Origin: Sinorhizobium sp. 6-70 | GTDB lineage: Bacteria > Pseudomonadota > Alphaproteobacteria > Rhizobiales > Rhizobiaceae | Direction: 5' to 3' | Length of the DNA stretch: 64,000 nucleotides | Assembly: GCF_030124375.1 (NCBI RefSeq) | Contig: NZ_JASKLS010000008.1 | Location: 186,001-250,000, forward strand | Shown: positions 17,440 through 25,992 of the stretch, piece by piece | Position numbering within the stretch: the stretch's first letter is position 1 | How the letters are laid out: each line of letters begins with the position of its first letter | The notes under the pieces: generated by a model | Told to the model about the DNA's origin: nothing | Database searches by the model: none | Seen by the model: the letters and a program-made list of their open reading frames with translations, nothing else | Program-made: the position numbers and the translations under genes

Positions 17440-18453
17440 ATGAGCGACAATACGAATCTTGTGGACAGGATAACCGGACACCGCCGCATGCGCCGCAACC
17501 GCAAGGCGGACTGGACGCGACGGCTGGTGCAGGAAAACCGCCTGACCGTCGACGACTTGATCTGGCCGATCTTCATCGTGCCGGGCAGCGGCATCGTCCA
17601 GCCGATCGACGCCATGCCGGGCGTCAACCGCATGAGCGTCGACAAGGCGGTCGAGGCGGTGAAAGAGGCGGCTGACCTTGGTATCCCCGCAATTGCCACG
17701 TTTCCAAACATCGACATGGCGTTGCGTGACGAAACCGGCTCCAACAGCCTCGCTGCCGACAACCTGATCAACGAGGCGACGCGGGCGATCAAGACGGCGG
17801 TGCCGAACATCGGCGTCATCACCGACGTCGCACTCGACCCGTTCACGAGCCATGGCCATGACGGGATCCTCCGCGACGGCGAGATCGTAAACGACGAGAC
17901 CGTGGAGGTCGTCGCCAGGGCAGCGGTGACGCAGGCCGATGCGGGATCGGACATCATTGCCCCGTCCGAAATGATGGACGGGCGCATCGGCGCGATCCGG
18001 GAGGCGCTCGACGCCGCCGGCCACCAGAATGTCGGCATTATGTCCTACGCGACGAAATTCGCCTCCGCCTTCTACGGCCCGTACCGTGAGGCAATCGGCA
18101 CCGGCGGCCTGCTCAAGGGCGACAAGAAGACCTATTACATCGACCCGGCCAACGGTACCGAGGCGATCCGCGATGCCGCGCTTGATGTCGAGGAAGGTGC
18201 CGACATGCTCATGGTCAAGCCGGGCCTGCCCTATCTCGACATCTGCTGGCGGATGAAGGAGGCCTTTGGCCTGCCGGTTTTCGCCTATCAGGTTTCCGGA
18301 GAGTATGCGCAGGTGAAGGCCGCTGCGGCCAATGGCTGGATCGATGGCGAACGGGTCATGCTGGAAACGCTGCTTGCCTTCAAGCGGGCGGGCTGCGACG
18401 GGATATTGAGCTATTTTTCGGTCGAAGTGGCGCGCATCCTGGCAAAACGCTGA
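17440..18453 (+). CDS. hemB: delta-aminolevulinic acid dehydratase (porphobilinogen synthase)
   Basis: HemB joins two 5-aminolevulinate molecules into porphobilinogen for heme and cobalamin synthesis. The 337-residue protein carries both active-site lysines (YATKFASAFYGP and LMVKPGLPYLDI, the Schiff base). In the metal site the sequence is DVALDPFTSHGHDG: Asp and Ala replace the zinc cysteines, so it should be the Mg2+-dependent class known from Bradyrhizobium and Pseudomonas. An AAGGA site lies 9 bases upstream of the ATG. Confidence 0.97.
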   Translation: MSDNTNLVDRITGHRRMRRNRKADWTRRLVQENRLTVDDLIWPIFIVPGSGIVQPIDAMPGVNRMSVDKAVEAVKEAADLGIPAIATFPNIDMALRDETGSNSLAADNLINEATRAIKTAVPNIGVITDVALDPFTSHGHDGILRDGEIVNDETVEVVARAAVTQADAGSDIIAPSEMMDGRIGAIREALDAAGHQNVGIMSYATKFASAFYGPYREAIGTGGLLKGDKKTYYIDPANGTEAIRDAALDVEEGADMLMVKPGLPYLDICWRMKEAFGLPVFAYQVSGEYAQVKAAAANGWIDGERVMLETLLAFKRAGCDGILSYFSVEVARILAKR

Positions 18454-18534
18454 GTGGCAGACCGCATTCAGCCATGCATTGTTTTGTCGAGGCTCCTTCC
18501 CCATATCTGGTCGGCAACAATGTGAGGCACGCAG

Positions 18535-18999
18535 ATGAGCATGCATGACGAACAAGTCAGATTCCCGAGCGATGACTGGCGCGCCTATCAGGGCGTGCTG
18601 TCGCGGCGAGTCTTTGCCTTCATCATCGACTACGTGATCATCGCCCTGCTGTGGATTCCCGCGGCGGTCGTCGTGTTTTTCCTAGGCATTCTCACGCTCG
18701 GCCTCGGATTCCTCCTCTACCCCGTGCTCTTTGCGCTTGTGGCGATGCTCTATTTCGGACTGACGGTCGGCGGCCGCGAGCAGGCCTCGCCGGGCATGAG
18801 AATCATGGGCGTGGCGATCGCCCGCACGGACGGACGGCCGATGGATTTTCTGACGGCGATCGTTCATCTGGTGATCTTCTGGATCGCCAACGCGCTGTTG
18901 ACACCGCTTATCCTGCTGATCGGTCTCTTCACCGACCGCGGCCGGCTCTTGCACGACCTTCTGATCGGCACGGTCACTGTCCGTCGCGATGTGTATTAA
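18535..18999 (+). CDS. RDD family membrane protein
   Basis: A 154-residue protein with the RDD signature: the first Arg and Asp lie in VLSRRVFAFIIDYVIIALL, and the second block is GRLLHDLLIGTVTVRRDVY. Three transmembrane segments are visible (near 25-50, 55-75 and 100-125). RDD proteins are of varied or unknown function; some act in ion transport. It starts about 80 bases after hemB and may be on the same transcript. Confidence 0.88.
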   Translation: MSMHDEQVRFPSDDWRAYQGVLSRRVFAFIIDYVIIALLWIPAAVVVFFLGILTLGLGFLLYPVLFALVAMLYFGLTVGGREQASPGMRIMGVAIARTDGRPMDFLTAIVHLVIFWIANALLTPLILLIGLFTDRGRLLHDLLIGTVTVRRDVY

Positions 19000-19140
19000 T
19001 GCCTGCGGGTTATCTCCGCGGCCTGCGGGCGGCAAAGCACCAATTCCGTGAGGAATGCCTAAACGAGTGTGTTGACGTTTTTCATTCTTAGGCCATGCTA
19101 TTGCGATGAGTAACCGCACGAAGAGTGGCGCCCACGCTCG

Positions 19141-19917
19141 ATGAACACCCAGACCACACCGTCTCCACAATTCTACCTGACTGCACCGGCACCCTGCCCG
19201 TACCTGCCGAACGAGATGGAGCGAAAGGTCTTCACCCACATGGTGGGCGAACGGGCCCCGGAACTGAACGATCTCCTGACGCAGGGCGGCTTCCGCCGCT
19301 CCCAGAACATCGCTTACCGGCCAGCCTGCGAAACCTGTCGCGCTTGCGTCTCGGTGCGCATCCTTGCGAACGAGTTCGCGCCGACGCGTTCTATGCGTCG
19401 GGTGCTCGCCGCCAACCGGGACGTGGTCTCGGCCGAATACCCCGCCGAACCCTCGAGTGAACAATACAACCTCTTCCGCCGCTACCTCGACCGGCGGCAT
19501 CAGAAGGGCGGCATGTCCGACATGTCGGTGCTCGATTACGCCATGATGGTCGAGGACACCCACGTGCATACGAAGATCATCGAATACCGCTTGCGGATCG
19601 AAGGCGATGGCATCAACGAAAAGGCCAGGGGACCATTGGTCGCCACGGCCCTGACCGACCGTATGAGCGACGGCCTGTCGATGGTTTACTCCTTCTTCGA
19701 CCCGGCTCTGTCGGAACGTTCGCTCGGCACCTTCATGATCCTCGATCATATTCGCCGAGCGAAGGAGCGCGGCCTTCCCCATGTCTATCTTGGTTACTGG
19801 GTGAAGGGTTCGCGCAAAATGGGGTATAAAACAAAGTTTTTGCCGCAGGAGCACCTTATGGCTCGTGGGTGGGAGCGCTATTGTGGCGACGATGACGCAC
19901 CCACCGAAACGGACTGA
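19141..19917 (+). CDS. bpt: aspartate/glutamate leucyltransferase (arginyl-tRNA-protein transferase family)
   Basis: An N-end-rule enzyme that transfers an amino acid from aminoacyl-tRNA to proteins with N-terminal Asp or Glu, marking them for ClpAP. The 258-residue protein has the N-terminal PCPYLPNEMERKVF and CETCRACVSVRI (conserved Cys cluster), and the C-terminal YLGYWVKGSRKMGYK with the DPxLSxRSLGTF segment. The bacterial Bpt branch uses leucine; Ate and Bpt share these motifs, so the amino acid used is inferred. Confidence 0.93.
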   Translation: MNTQTTPSPQFYLTAPAPCPYLPNEMERKVFTHMVGERAPELNDLLTQGGFRRSQNIAYRPACETCRACVSVRILANEFAPTRSMRRVLAANRDVVSAEYPAEPSSEQYNLFRRYLDRRHQKGGMSDMSVLDYAMMVEDTHVHTKIIEYRLRIEGDGINEKARGPLVATALTDRMSDGLSMVYSFFDPALSERSLGTFMILDHIRRAKERGLPHVYLGYWVKGSRKMGYKTKFLPQEHLMARGWERYCGDDDAPTETD

Positions 19918-19920
19918 GAG

Positions 19921-20823
19921 TTGACCCATTCCTCTGACGCCGCCCGGCACCGGCGCGGCCTTGCCATCACCGGCCTTGGCGGCCTCGCCCTTTCCTTCGA
20001 CATTCCGCTTATTCGGTCGGCGAACGGCGAGGTCTGGTCGATTCTCGCCTTGCGCAGCCTTTCAACCTTCTTTGTCGCGCTTGCCGCCTGGTTCGTGCTC
20101 AATCGCGTACTTGGCCGCCGCGTTGCCTTGATTCCCGGCAAGGCGGGTATGGTCGCCGGTCTCTTCTACGCCATCAACTCCTTCACCTTCCTGCTCGCCG
20201 TGTTCAACACCTCGACGGCGAACGTCGTCTTCGTACTGGCCTTCACGTCGATGTTCGCGGCGCTCCTTTCCTGGATTTTCCTCAAGGAACGGCCCTCGAA
20301 CGCCACGCTCATGACGATGGGCGTTATGGTTTTTGGCGTCGGGGTGATCGTGCAGGACGGGCTCGAAAGCGGACATCTCTTCGGCGACGCGATGGCCGCC
20401 TGCTCGGCTTTCCTGCTGGCAGGCGCAATCACCATCGCCCGCAGGAGCGGCCGGGACATGGCGCTGGTGCCGCTGACGACTGCAATCTTCCCCGCCATTG
20501 CTGCCTTCGTGCTCCTGCCGTCGAGCGGCATTTCGATTGCGGAACCCGGCTACATCCTCTTCAACGGCCTGGTGATGATCCCGCTTGCCTTCTTCTGCCT
20601 CGCGACGGGCCCGCGGTTTCTTTCCGCGCCGGAGGTCGGCATGTTCTATCTGCTGGAGACGATTCTCGCTCCGATCTGGGTGTGGATCGTCTTTTCGGAA
20701 ACGCCAACGACGCAGACGCTCCTTGGGGGAGCCATCCTTATCCTTGCCCTGATCGGCCATTCCCTCTGGCAGATGCGCAGCAGGGCGATGAAGGCGCAGA
20801 TGCAATGTGCGGAACTCCGATAG
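19921..20823 (+). CDS. DMT-superfamily (EamA) transporter
   Basis: A 300-residue membrane protein with about ten hydrophobic helices in two EamA repeats; the second repeat holds EVGMFYLLETILAPIWVW, a family hallmark. It starts at a TTG three bases after the bpt stop, so coupling is likely. EamA proteins export metabolites or amino acids; the substrate is not apparent. Confidence 0.88.
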   Translation: MTHSSDAARHRRGLAITGLGGLALSFDIPLIRSANGEVWSILALRSLSTFFVALAAWFVLNRVLGRRVALIPGKAGMVAGLFYAINSFTFLLAVFNTSTANVVFVLAFTSMFAALLSWIFLKERPSNATLMTMGVMVFGVGVIVQDGLESGHLFGDAMAACSAFLLAGAITIARRSGRDMALVPLTTAIFPAIAAFVLLPSSGISIAEPGYILFNGLVMIPLAFFCLATGPRFLSAPEVGMFYLLETILAPIWVWIVFSETPTTQTLLGGAILILALIGHSLWQMRSRAMKAQMQCAELR

Positions 20824-20853
20824 GCGCGCCTCTGCTGCGATAACGTAGCCTAG

Positions 20854-20881
20854 GCGTCCGATAAGGCGCGCGGCGCCGTGG
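20854..20881 (+). repeat. RIME1-like repeat, fragment
   Basis: GCGTCCGATAAGGCGCGCGG with GCGCCGTGG corresponds to the second palindrome of the mosaic repeat (for example GCGCCGGATAAGACGCGCGG in copy E). The first palindrome and the linker are not recognisable. It lies between the convergent DMT and ArsR-type genes. Confidence 0.6.
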
Positions 20882-20893
20882 CGCATCGCGCGA

Positions 20894-21223
20894 TCACTGT
20901 CCCTCGCCGGGTCCGGACTCCTGCGAAACGCTCTGCATCTGCGAGCGCATTGTCCAGAGTTCGCGATTGGTATTGATCCACTTCGCCACGATCTCGAGCG
21001 GCGCCGGATCGGCGGTGACGATCTCCCCGCCCTCCCTCTGTTGCCGGGCAATCAGGCCTGCGCTTTCCATGATGGCAAGATGCCCGGAAAGGTCATCCCG
21101 TTTCATGCCGACGGCAGAGGCGATCTCCGCGGCACGCGTCGCGCCTGCAAACAAGACCTCGAATATGCGGCGGCGTATCGGATCGGCAAGAGCCAGCAAG
21201 GTTGCGTCAAGAGCGGAGGCCAT
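20894..21223 (-). CDS. ArsR-type winged-helix regulator
   Basis: A 109-residue regulator with an ArsR-like fold: ALADPIRRRIFEVLFAGATR, then EIASAVGMKRDDLSGHLAIM as recognition helix and a wing at QQREGGEIVTAD. The metal-binding Cys motif of arsenic sensors is absent, so it likely senses something else. I choose the ATG at 21223 because AGGGG lies 8 bases upstream; the frame reaches an earlier ATG at 21250. A mosaic repeat separates it from parC. Confidence 0.85.
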   Translation of the reverse strand: MASALDATLLALADPIRRRIFEVLFAGATRAAEIASAVGMKRDDLSGHLAIMESAGLIARQQREGGEIVTADPAPLEIVAKWINTNRELWTMRSQMQSVSQESGPGEGQ

Positions 21224-21288
21224 GACATTCACCCCTCTGGAGAGGAACATTGAACAACGAAGGCAATCGCGTCAGCGGCGCCCTTCGA

Positions 21289-21451
21289 CTGCATATTTCT
21301 TCAAATCTGAGCGGATTTAAGGACAAAATATGCAGCAATTCAAAGTGCTAGCGCATCGGCCCAAAAATCGGAATCGATTCTCGGAAAGCACGATGCGTAG
21401 ATTCAAAGACTACAGCGTCCTTTGCGCGTCCTGAAGGACGCACGGCGCTTC
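21289..21451 (+). repeat. RIME1-like mosaic repeat, copy D, disrupted by another palindrome
   Basis: The first palindrome (GCATATTTCTTCAAATC...GATTTAAGGACAAAATATGC) runs from 21291 to 21333. The linker ATTCAAAGTGCTA appears at 21338-21350, is interrupted by about 50 bp, then recurs as ATTCAAAGACTACAGCG from 21401, followed by the second palindrome to 21451. The total is 163 bp against about 103 for intact copies. It ends 4 bp from the parC stop. Confidence 0.88.
21351..21400. repeat. palindromic element nested inside RIME1-like copy D
   Basis: A ~50-bp palindrome with outer arms CGCATCG (21352-21358) and CGATGCG (21391-21397) and an imperfect inner stem around CCAAAAATCGGAATCGATT. It is flanked on both sides by ATTCAAAG plus CTA, which occurs only once in intact copies. 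I believe it belongs to a common rhizobial intergenic palindrome family, but only this copy was found in the window. Confidence 0.75.
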
Positions 21452-21454
21452 AGA

Positions 21455-23731
21455 TCAGCCGTTGAACTTGCCGCTCCGCGGGAAGCCCTTCGGCACGGCT
21501 CGTCCGGCCGCGGCACGGTCACCGAGCCACTCGATCAGTTCATCCTTCATCTTGGTGAAGACGCGACCCGCGCTGTCTTCCCAGGTGAGCCCCTCCGCAA
21601 TGGTAAAGCATCGAATGTCGGAAATGCCGCCATCCTTGTAGCGCTGCAGCCGGACGCCCTTGCCGCGCGCCATTTCGGGGATCTGCACCAACGGGAAAAC
21701 AAGCATCTTGCGGTTTTCGCCGACGACGGCGACATGATCGCCCTTGACGGGAACGACGAGCTTCGCCTCATCCGGCATACCGACGTTCATCACCTGCTTT
21801 CCCTTGCGGGTATTGGCGACGATATCGCTCTCGGTAACGACGAAACCGTTTCCTGCAGCGGATGAAATGATGAGCTTGCGTGCCGGATCATGGACCAAGG
21901 CGGTCAGCACGTCCTGATCGTTCTCCATGTCGACCATGATGCGCAAGGGTTCGCCATGGCCGCGCCCGCCGGGCAGCTTGTCGCCGCCAAGGGTGTAGAC
22001 CTTGCCGCCCGTCGTGAAGATCAGGATCTTGTCCGTCGTCTGCGCCGGGAAAGCCACTTTCAGCCCGTCTCCCTCCTTGAACTGGAGCGATGACGTGTCG
22101 GAAATGTGTCCCTTCAGGGCGCGGATCCAGCCTTTTTCCGAAATGACGACGGTGATCGGTTCCTTCTCGATCATCGCCTGCTGAATGGCCTCGACGTCGG
22201 CCTCCGGCGCATCGGCAAAAGTGCTGCGACGTTTGCCAAGCTCGGTCGCCTTGGCGAACTTCTTCTTGACCTCGCCGATTTCCCAGGCGACGGCCTGCCA
22301 CTGCTTCTCATCAGAGGCAAGCAACGCCTCGATCTCCGCCTTTTCCTTCGACAGCGCGTCGAATTCGGTACGGATCTCGAATTCCTCAAGCTTGCGCAAG
22401 GAGCGCAGGCGCATGTTGAGGATCGATTCGGCCTGCAGATCGGTGAGCGTGAAACGCTCCATCATCACCGCCTTCGGCTCGTCCTCCTCGCGGATGATGC
22501 GGATCACCTCGTCGATATTGAGATAGGCGACGAGATAACCACCGAGAATTTCCAGCCGGCGGTCGATTGCGGCCAGCCGATGGCGCGAGCGCCGCTGCAA
22601 CACCTCGCGGCGGTGAGCCAGCCACTCCGTCAGCACCTCGTTCAGCGCCATGACGCGCGGCACGCGGCCCATCGACAGCACGTTCATGTTGAGCGGAATG
22701 CGGCTTTCGAGCTCGGTCAGCTTGAACAGCGATTCCATCAGGATGCCGGCATCGACCGAGCGGCTCTTCGGCACGAGCACGATGCGCACGTCTTCGGCCG
22801 ATTCGTCGCGAATATCCTCGAGCAGCGGCAATTTGCGGGCGACGAGCAGCTCAGCGATCTTCTCGATCAGCCGCGACTTCTGGACCTGATAGGGAATCTC
22901 CGTGACGACGATCTGATAGCCGCCGCGGCCGAGATCCTCCGAAACCCAACGCGCGCGGACCCGGAAGCCGCCGCGACCGGTCCGGTAGGACTCGATCATG
23001 CTTGCCCGGCTTTCGACAATCACGCCGCCCGTCGGCAAGTCCGGCCCCTCGATGCCCCCCTTCTGGGGGTTGGCGGGATCGAACAGCAGGTCCTCGACCG
23101 TCGCATCCGGATGGCGGATGAGATGAAGGGCCGCGTCGCAAAGCTCATGGGCGTTGTGTGGCGGAATGGAGGTGGCCATGCCGACGGCGATACCCGAGGC
23201 GCCGTTCGCGAGAAGATTCGGAAAAGCGCCGGGAAGCACGACCGGCTCCTGGTCTTCCTCGTTGTAGGTCGGGCGGAAATCGACAGCGTCCTGATCGATC
23301 CCTTCGAGAAGAAGGGCTGCAACCTCGGTCATCTTCGCTTCGGTGTAACGGTAGGCGGCGGCATTGTCGCCGTCGATATTGCCGAAGTTGCCCTGTCCGT
23401 CGACAACCGGGTAACGCTGCGAGAAATCCTGCGCGAGGCGCACAAGGGCGTCATAGACGGACTGGTCGCCATGCGGATGGAACTTACCGATGACGTCGCC
23501 GACGATACGCGCGCATTTCTTGAACGAGGAATTGGGTCTCAGCCCCATCTCGCTCATGGCGTGGATGATCCGGCGGTGGACGGGTTTCAGGCCGTCGCGG
23601 ACGTCCGGCAGCGCGCGATGCATGATGGTTGACAGGGCATAGGCGAGATAGCGCTCTTCCAGCGCTGCCTTGAGGTCAACCGGCTGAATGTTGTCGTCCC
23701 CGCCCGATGGCGGCAAAAGGCTTTGTCCCAT
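21455..23731 (-). CDS. parC: DNA topoisomerase IV subunit A
   Basis: ParC forms, with ParE, the type II topoisomerase that decatenates daughter chromosomes. The 758-residue protein has the catalytic Tyr129 in AAYRYTEAKM and the winged-helix region with GKFHPHGDQSVYDALV (85-100). The coiled-coil and C-terminal beta-pinwheel follow (GGKVYTLGGDKLPGG, FVVTESDIVANTRKGKQVMN). The residue matching E. coli ParC Ser80 is Gln90. ParC is preferred over GyrA because of this HPHGDQ context and the total length. Confidence 0.95.
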   Translation of the reverse strand: MGQSLLPPSGGDDNIQPVDLKAALEERYLAYALSTIMHRALPDVRDGLKPVHRRIIHAMSEMGLRPNSSFKKCARIVGDVIGKFHPHGDQSVYDALVRLAQDFSQRYPVVDGQGNFGNIDGDNAAAYRYTEAKMTEVAALLLEGIDQDAVDFRPTYNEEDQEPVVLPGAFPNLLANGASGIAVGMATSIPPHNAHELCDAALHLIRHPDATVEDLLFDPANPQKGGIEGPDLPTGGVIVESRASMIESYRTGRGGFRVRARWVSEDLGRGGYQIVVTEIPYQVQKSRLIEKIAELLVARKLPLLEDIRDESAEDVRIVLVPKSRSVDAGILMESLFKLTELESRIPLNMNVLSMGRVPRVMALNEVLTEWLAHRREVLQRRSRHRLAAIDRRLEILGGYLVAYLNIDEVIRIIREEDEPKAVMMERFTLTDLQAESILNMRLRSLRKLEEFEIRTEFDALSKEKAEIEALLASDEKQWQAVAWEIGEVKKKFAKATELGKRRSTFADAPEADVEAIQQAMIEKEPITVVISEKGWIRALKGHISDTSSLQFKEGDGLKVAFPAQTTDKILIFTTGGKVYTLGGDKLPGGRGHGEPLRIMVDMENDQDVLTALVHDPARKLIISSAAGNGFVVTESDIVANTRKGKQVMNVGMPDEAKLVVPVKGDHVAVVGENRKMLVFPLVQIPEMARGKGVRLQRYKDGGISDIRCFTIAEGLTWEDSAGRVFTKMKDELIEWLGDRAAAGRAVPKGFPRSGKFNG

Positions 23732-24142
23732 GCCCTCTTGCTACCGCAACCGGCCGCCAACGGCAAGAATTTCAAGGCACCGCGTTGTGGAGAACGCGGC
23801 CTCTACTGCGCCGCGCGTCTAGACGGCCGACGGCCGGTAAGGTTCCGGAAAGGATGATCCGCGGGGAACAAGCACCATCCGATCTGACGAATATAATTTT
23901 GCCCTGTTTCGTATTAGCTTCAGCGTGTGCTGATTTGGCCGATTTGAAATTGAGGATTCGAGTGAGGGTATCCGCGTTCGAGATGTCAGGCTGTCTGCAA
24001 GGGGCAGGCCGACCGTCGCAGGGATCGTTTCAGGCTCCGTCAGGGCTGGCGAGTTGACGGATCCCGCAGAGATCACTCAGATTAGCGATAACCGATCCCA
24101 GAAACAGCTTCGCATCAAACATTTTTGATAAGGAACTCGATA
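23732..24142. other. 411-bp intergenic region between parC and an exported-protein gene
   Basis: It holds a remnant of the mosaic repeat at 23803-23826 (CTACTGCGCCGCGCGTCT, compare CTACAGCGCCGCGCGTCT at 58812) and otherwise no gene that I can support. The parC promoter and the promoter of the divergent gene at 24143 should both lie here; the AT-rich stretch near 23885-23915 is the likely place, without a certain -35/-10 pair. Confidence 0.5.
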
Positions 24143-25336
24143 ATGACGCATACGCGCAAGATCCGCCTGATGATGGCGAGCGCCGCCCTTCTCACACTTG
24201 CCGGCCCCGCCTTCGCGCTGGACGGCGCGGACATGATGAAAAAGCTTGATGCGGCTCTATCCGCCAACGGCACCTCGATCCGGTTCGACAAGGCGGACGT
24301 GAACGGCGACGTCGTCACAGTGACCGGCGTCAAGCTGCAGATGGCGGCGAACCCGGGAGAGGCGGCCAACATCGGTAACGTCACCTTCGAGGGTGTCGAG
24401 GAGCGCGAGAATGGCGGCTACTACGCCGAGACCGTTACCCTCCCGGATATCAATGTCAACCAGGACGGCTCCAGCTTCTCCGCACGCAACCTGTCGATCG
24501 GCGGACTGTCGATCCCAGGCAATCCGGCCGGCGACACGATCAACGATATCCTGCTTTACGAGACGGCAGGAACCGGACCGATCGTGGTCAATGTCAAGGG
24601 CAAGGACGTCTTCACGGTCGAGAGCACCGAAGCCAATCTGACGCGGCAGGAAAATGATGCCGGCTTCGACTTCGACGCATCGCTCGCCGGGCTCAAGGCA
24701 GATCTCTCTGACGTCGAGGACGCCAAAGCGAAGGAAGCGATCGAAAAGCTGGGGCTGACCACGCTCGACGGCGAGGTCACCATGAAGGGCAGTTGGGCAC
24801 TGCAGAGCGGGAACCTTGCCCTCAATGAATACGCCCTCGACTTCAAGAATGTCGGCCGGCTGAACATTGCCATGGACTTTTCCGGATATACGCTGCAGTT
24901 CATGAAGGCGCTGCAGGAAGCGACAAAAGCCGCAGAAGCCAATCCGAACAAGGAAGAGGCCAATCAGGCGATGGGTCTCGCGATGATGGGCCTCATGCAG
25001 CAGCTGACGTTCAACAGCGCCTCGATCCGCTTCGACGATGCTTCGATCACCAAGAAAGCGCTCGACTACGCCGGCAGCCAGCAGGGCGTTACCGGCGATC
25101 AAATGGCACAATCGCTGAAGGGCCTGGTGCCGATCATGATGGCGCAGCTCAACGTACCGGAGTTGCAGAACCAGGTTTCGGCCGCCGTCAGCGCCTATCT
25201 TGACGGACCGAAGAGCCTGACGATCAGCGCCAAGCCCGAGAAGCCGGTTCCCTTCCCGATGATCATGGGCGCCGCCATGGGTGCGCCGAACACGATTCCT
25301 TCGGTACTCGGCGTGAAGGTGACGGCGAACGACTGA
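24143..25336 (+). CDS. exported protein of unknown function, 397 residues
   Basis: The ATG at 24143 has an AAGGA site and starts a classical signal peptide (MMASAALLTLAGPAFA, cleavage before Leu-Asp-Gly). The mature protein of about 375 residues lacks cysteines and transmembrane segments. It alternates short strand-like segments with Gly/Asp turns (GVKLQMAANPGEAANIGNV, VEERENGGYYAETVTLPDI) and has an Ala/Gln-rich C-terminal half. The repeated theme of strands in a long periplasmic protein resembles lipid-transfer or AsmA-like folds only in general; I do not recognise it. A mosaic repeat and terminator follow. Confidence 0.8.
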   Translation: MTHTRKIRLMMASAALLTLAGPAFALDGADMMKKLDAALSANGTSIRFDKADVNGDVVTVTGVKLQMAANPGEAANIGNVTFEGVEERENGGYYAETVTLPDINVNQDGSSFSARNLSIGGLSIPGNPAGDTINDILLYETAGTGPIVVNVKGKDVFTVESTEANLTRQENDAGFDFDASLAGLKADLSDVEDAKAKEAIEKLGLTTLDGEVTMKGSWALQSGNLALNEYALDFKNVGRLNIAMDFSGYTLQFMKALQEATKAAEANPNKEEANQAMGLAMMGLMQQLTFNSASIRFDDASITKKALDYAGSQQGVTGDQMAQSLKGLVPIMMAQLNVPELQNQVSAAVSAYLDGPKSLTISAKPEKPVPFPMIMGAAMGAPNTIPSVLGVKVTAND

Positions 25337-25345
25337 GCGCCTCCC

Positions 25346-25442
25346 GCATGTTTGCTTAAATCGTAGCCGATTTAAGCAAACATGCAGCAATTCAAAGTGT
25401 TACAGCGTCCTTTGCGCGCCGGATAAGACGCGCGGCGCTGTG
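25346..25442 (+). repeat. RIME1-like mosaic repeat, copy E
   Basis: The first palindrome is a perfect 17-bp inverted repeat (CATGTTTGCTTAAATCG, 25347-25363) with a 4-base loop, ending at 25384. The linker CAATTCAAAGTGTTACAGCG and the second stem (GCGCGCCGGATAAGACGCGC) complete the unit. It begins 10 bases after the stop of the exported protein. Confidence 0.92.
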
Positions 25443-25475
25443 GGCGCTCGCGAAGCGAGAGTCCGATCCCGATCG

Positions 25476-25503
25476 AGCCCGGCGATGCAGCGCCGGGCTT
25501 TTT
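25476..25503 (+). terminator. rho-independent terminator
   Basis: AGCCCGGCG and CGCCGGGCT form a 9-bp stem with a 6-base loop, followed by TTTTT. It lies downstream of the exported-protein gene and the mosaic repeat. Confidence 0.85.
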
Positions 25504-25625
25504 CTATCCCGATTGATTAATGCTATCATCCACTGCTTGATGCTCTGAGGCGATCACCTATCTATTTTTGCGTATGGTTGCCGACAATTGCGCATTCCCG
25601 ACCGATGAAACGGAAGGAGGACGCC

Positions 25626-25850
25626 ATGGGACTGAAGCATTCGGATATCACCGCCATTCTCGGCCCGGTCGACGAGACACTAATGGCCGAGTTACTTGCG
25701 ACGGGGGCGACAGCGAGCGAACTCGCCGAGGCGATTGCTTGGGTCAACAATGACGAGGCCCTGATCGGCGAAGGCCGCCATCTTCCGGCCGGCCGTGTCG
25801 CGGCGTTGATCGACATCCTGACACCTGAAGAAGACGACGAGGAATTATAG
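25626..25850 (+). CDS. small acidic protein of unknown function (74 residues)
   Basis: The ATG at 25626 is preceded by GGAAGGAGG, a very strong ribosome site, so it is likely translated. The protein is helical and acidic (start MGLKHSDITAILGPVDETL, end LTPEEDDEEL) with no signal or membrane segment. Its sequence ATGATASELAEAIAWVNND suggests a small helical domain. I do not recognise the family. It precedes groEL by about 140 bases on the same strand. Confidence 0.78.
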   Translation: MGLKHSDITAILGPVDETLMAELLATGATASELAEAIAWVNNDEALIGEGRHLPAGRVAALIDILTPEEDDEEL

Positions 25851-25992
25851 TAGCAGTCCGGCTCAGGGGGCGGACCACGGCGTGCGCCCTGGAGTCGGTG
25901 TTCGCAAGGGCATGATGACAGGGGTGATCCAGTAGCCTGTTGCGGGGGCAATCAGCGATCATCCTACATTTTCCGTGTTGAGGGAGGAGCAC

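Noticed and set aside
22106..23632. 508-residue plus-strand frame opposite parC
   Set aside because: It is the antisense shadow of parC, rich in Arg, His and Asp without domain signatures.
25851..25992. CIRCE heat-shock operator upstream of groEL
   Set aside because: No TTAGCACTC with a paired GAGTGCTAA half-site is present in the spacer.
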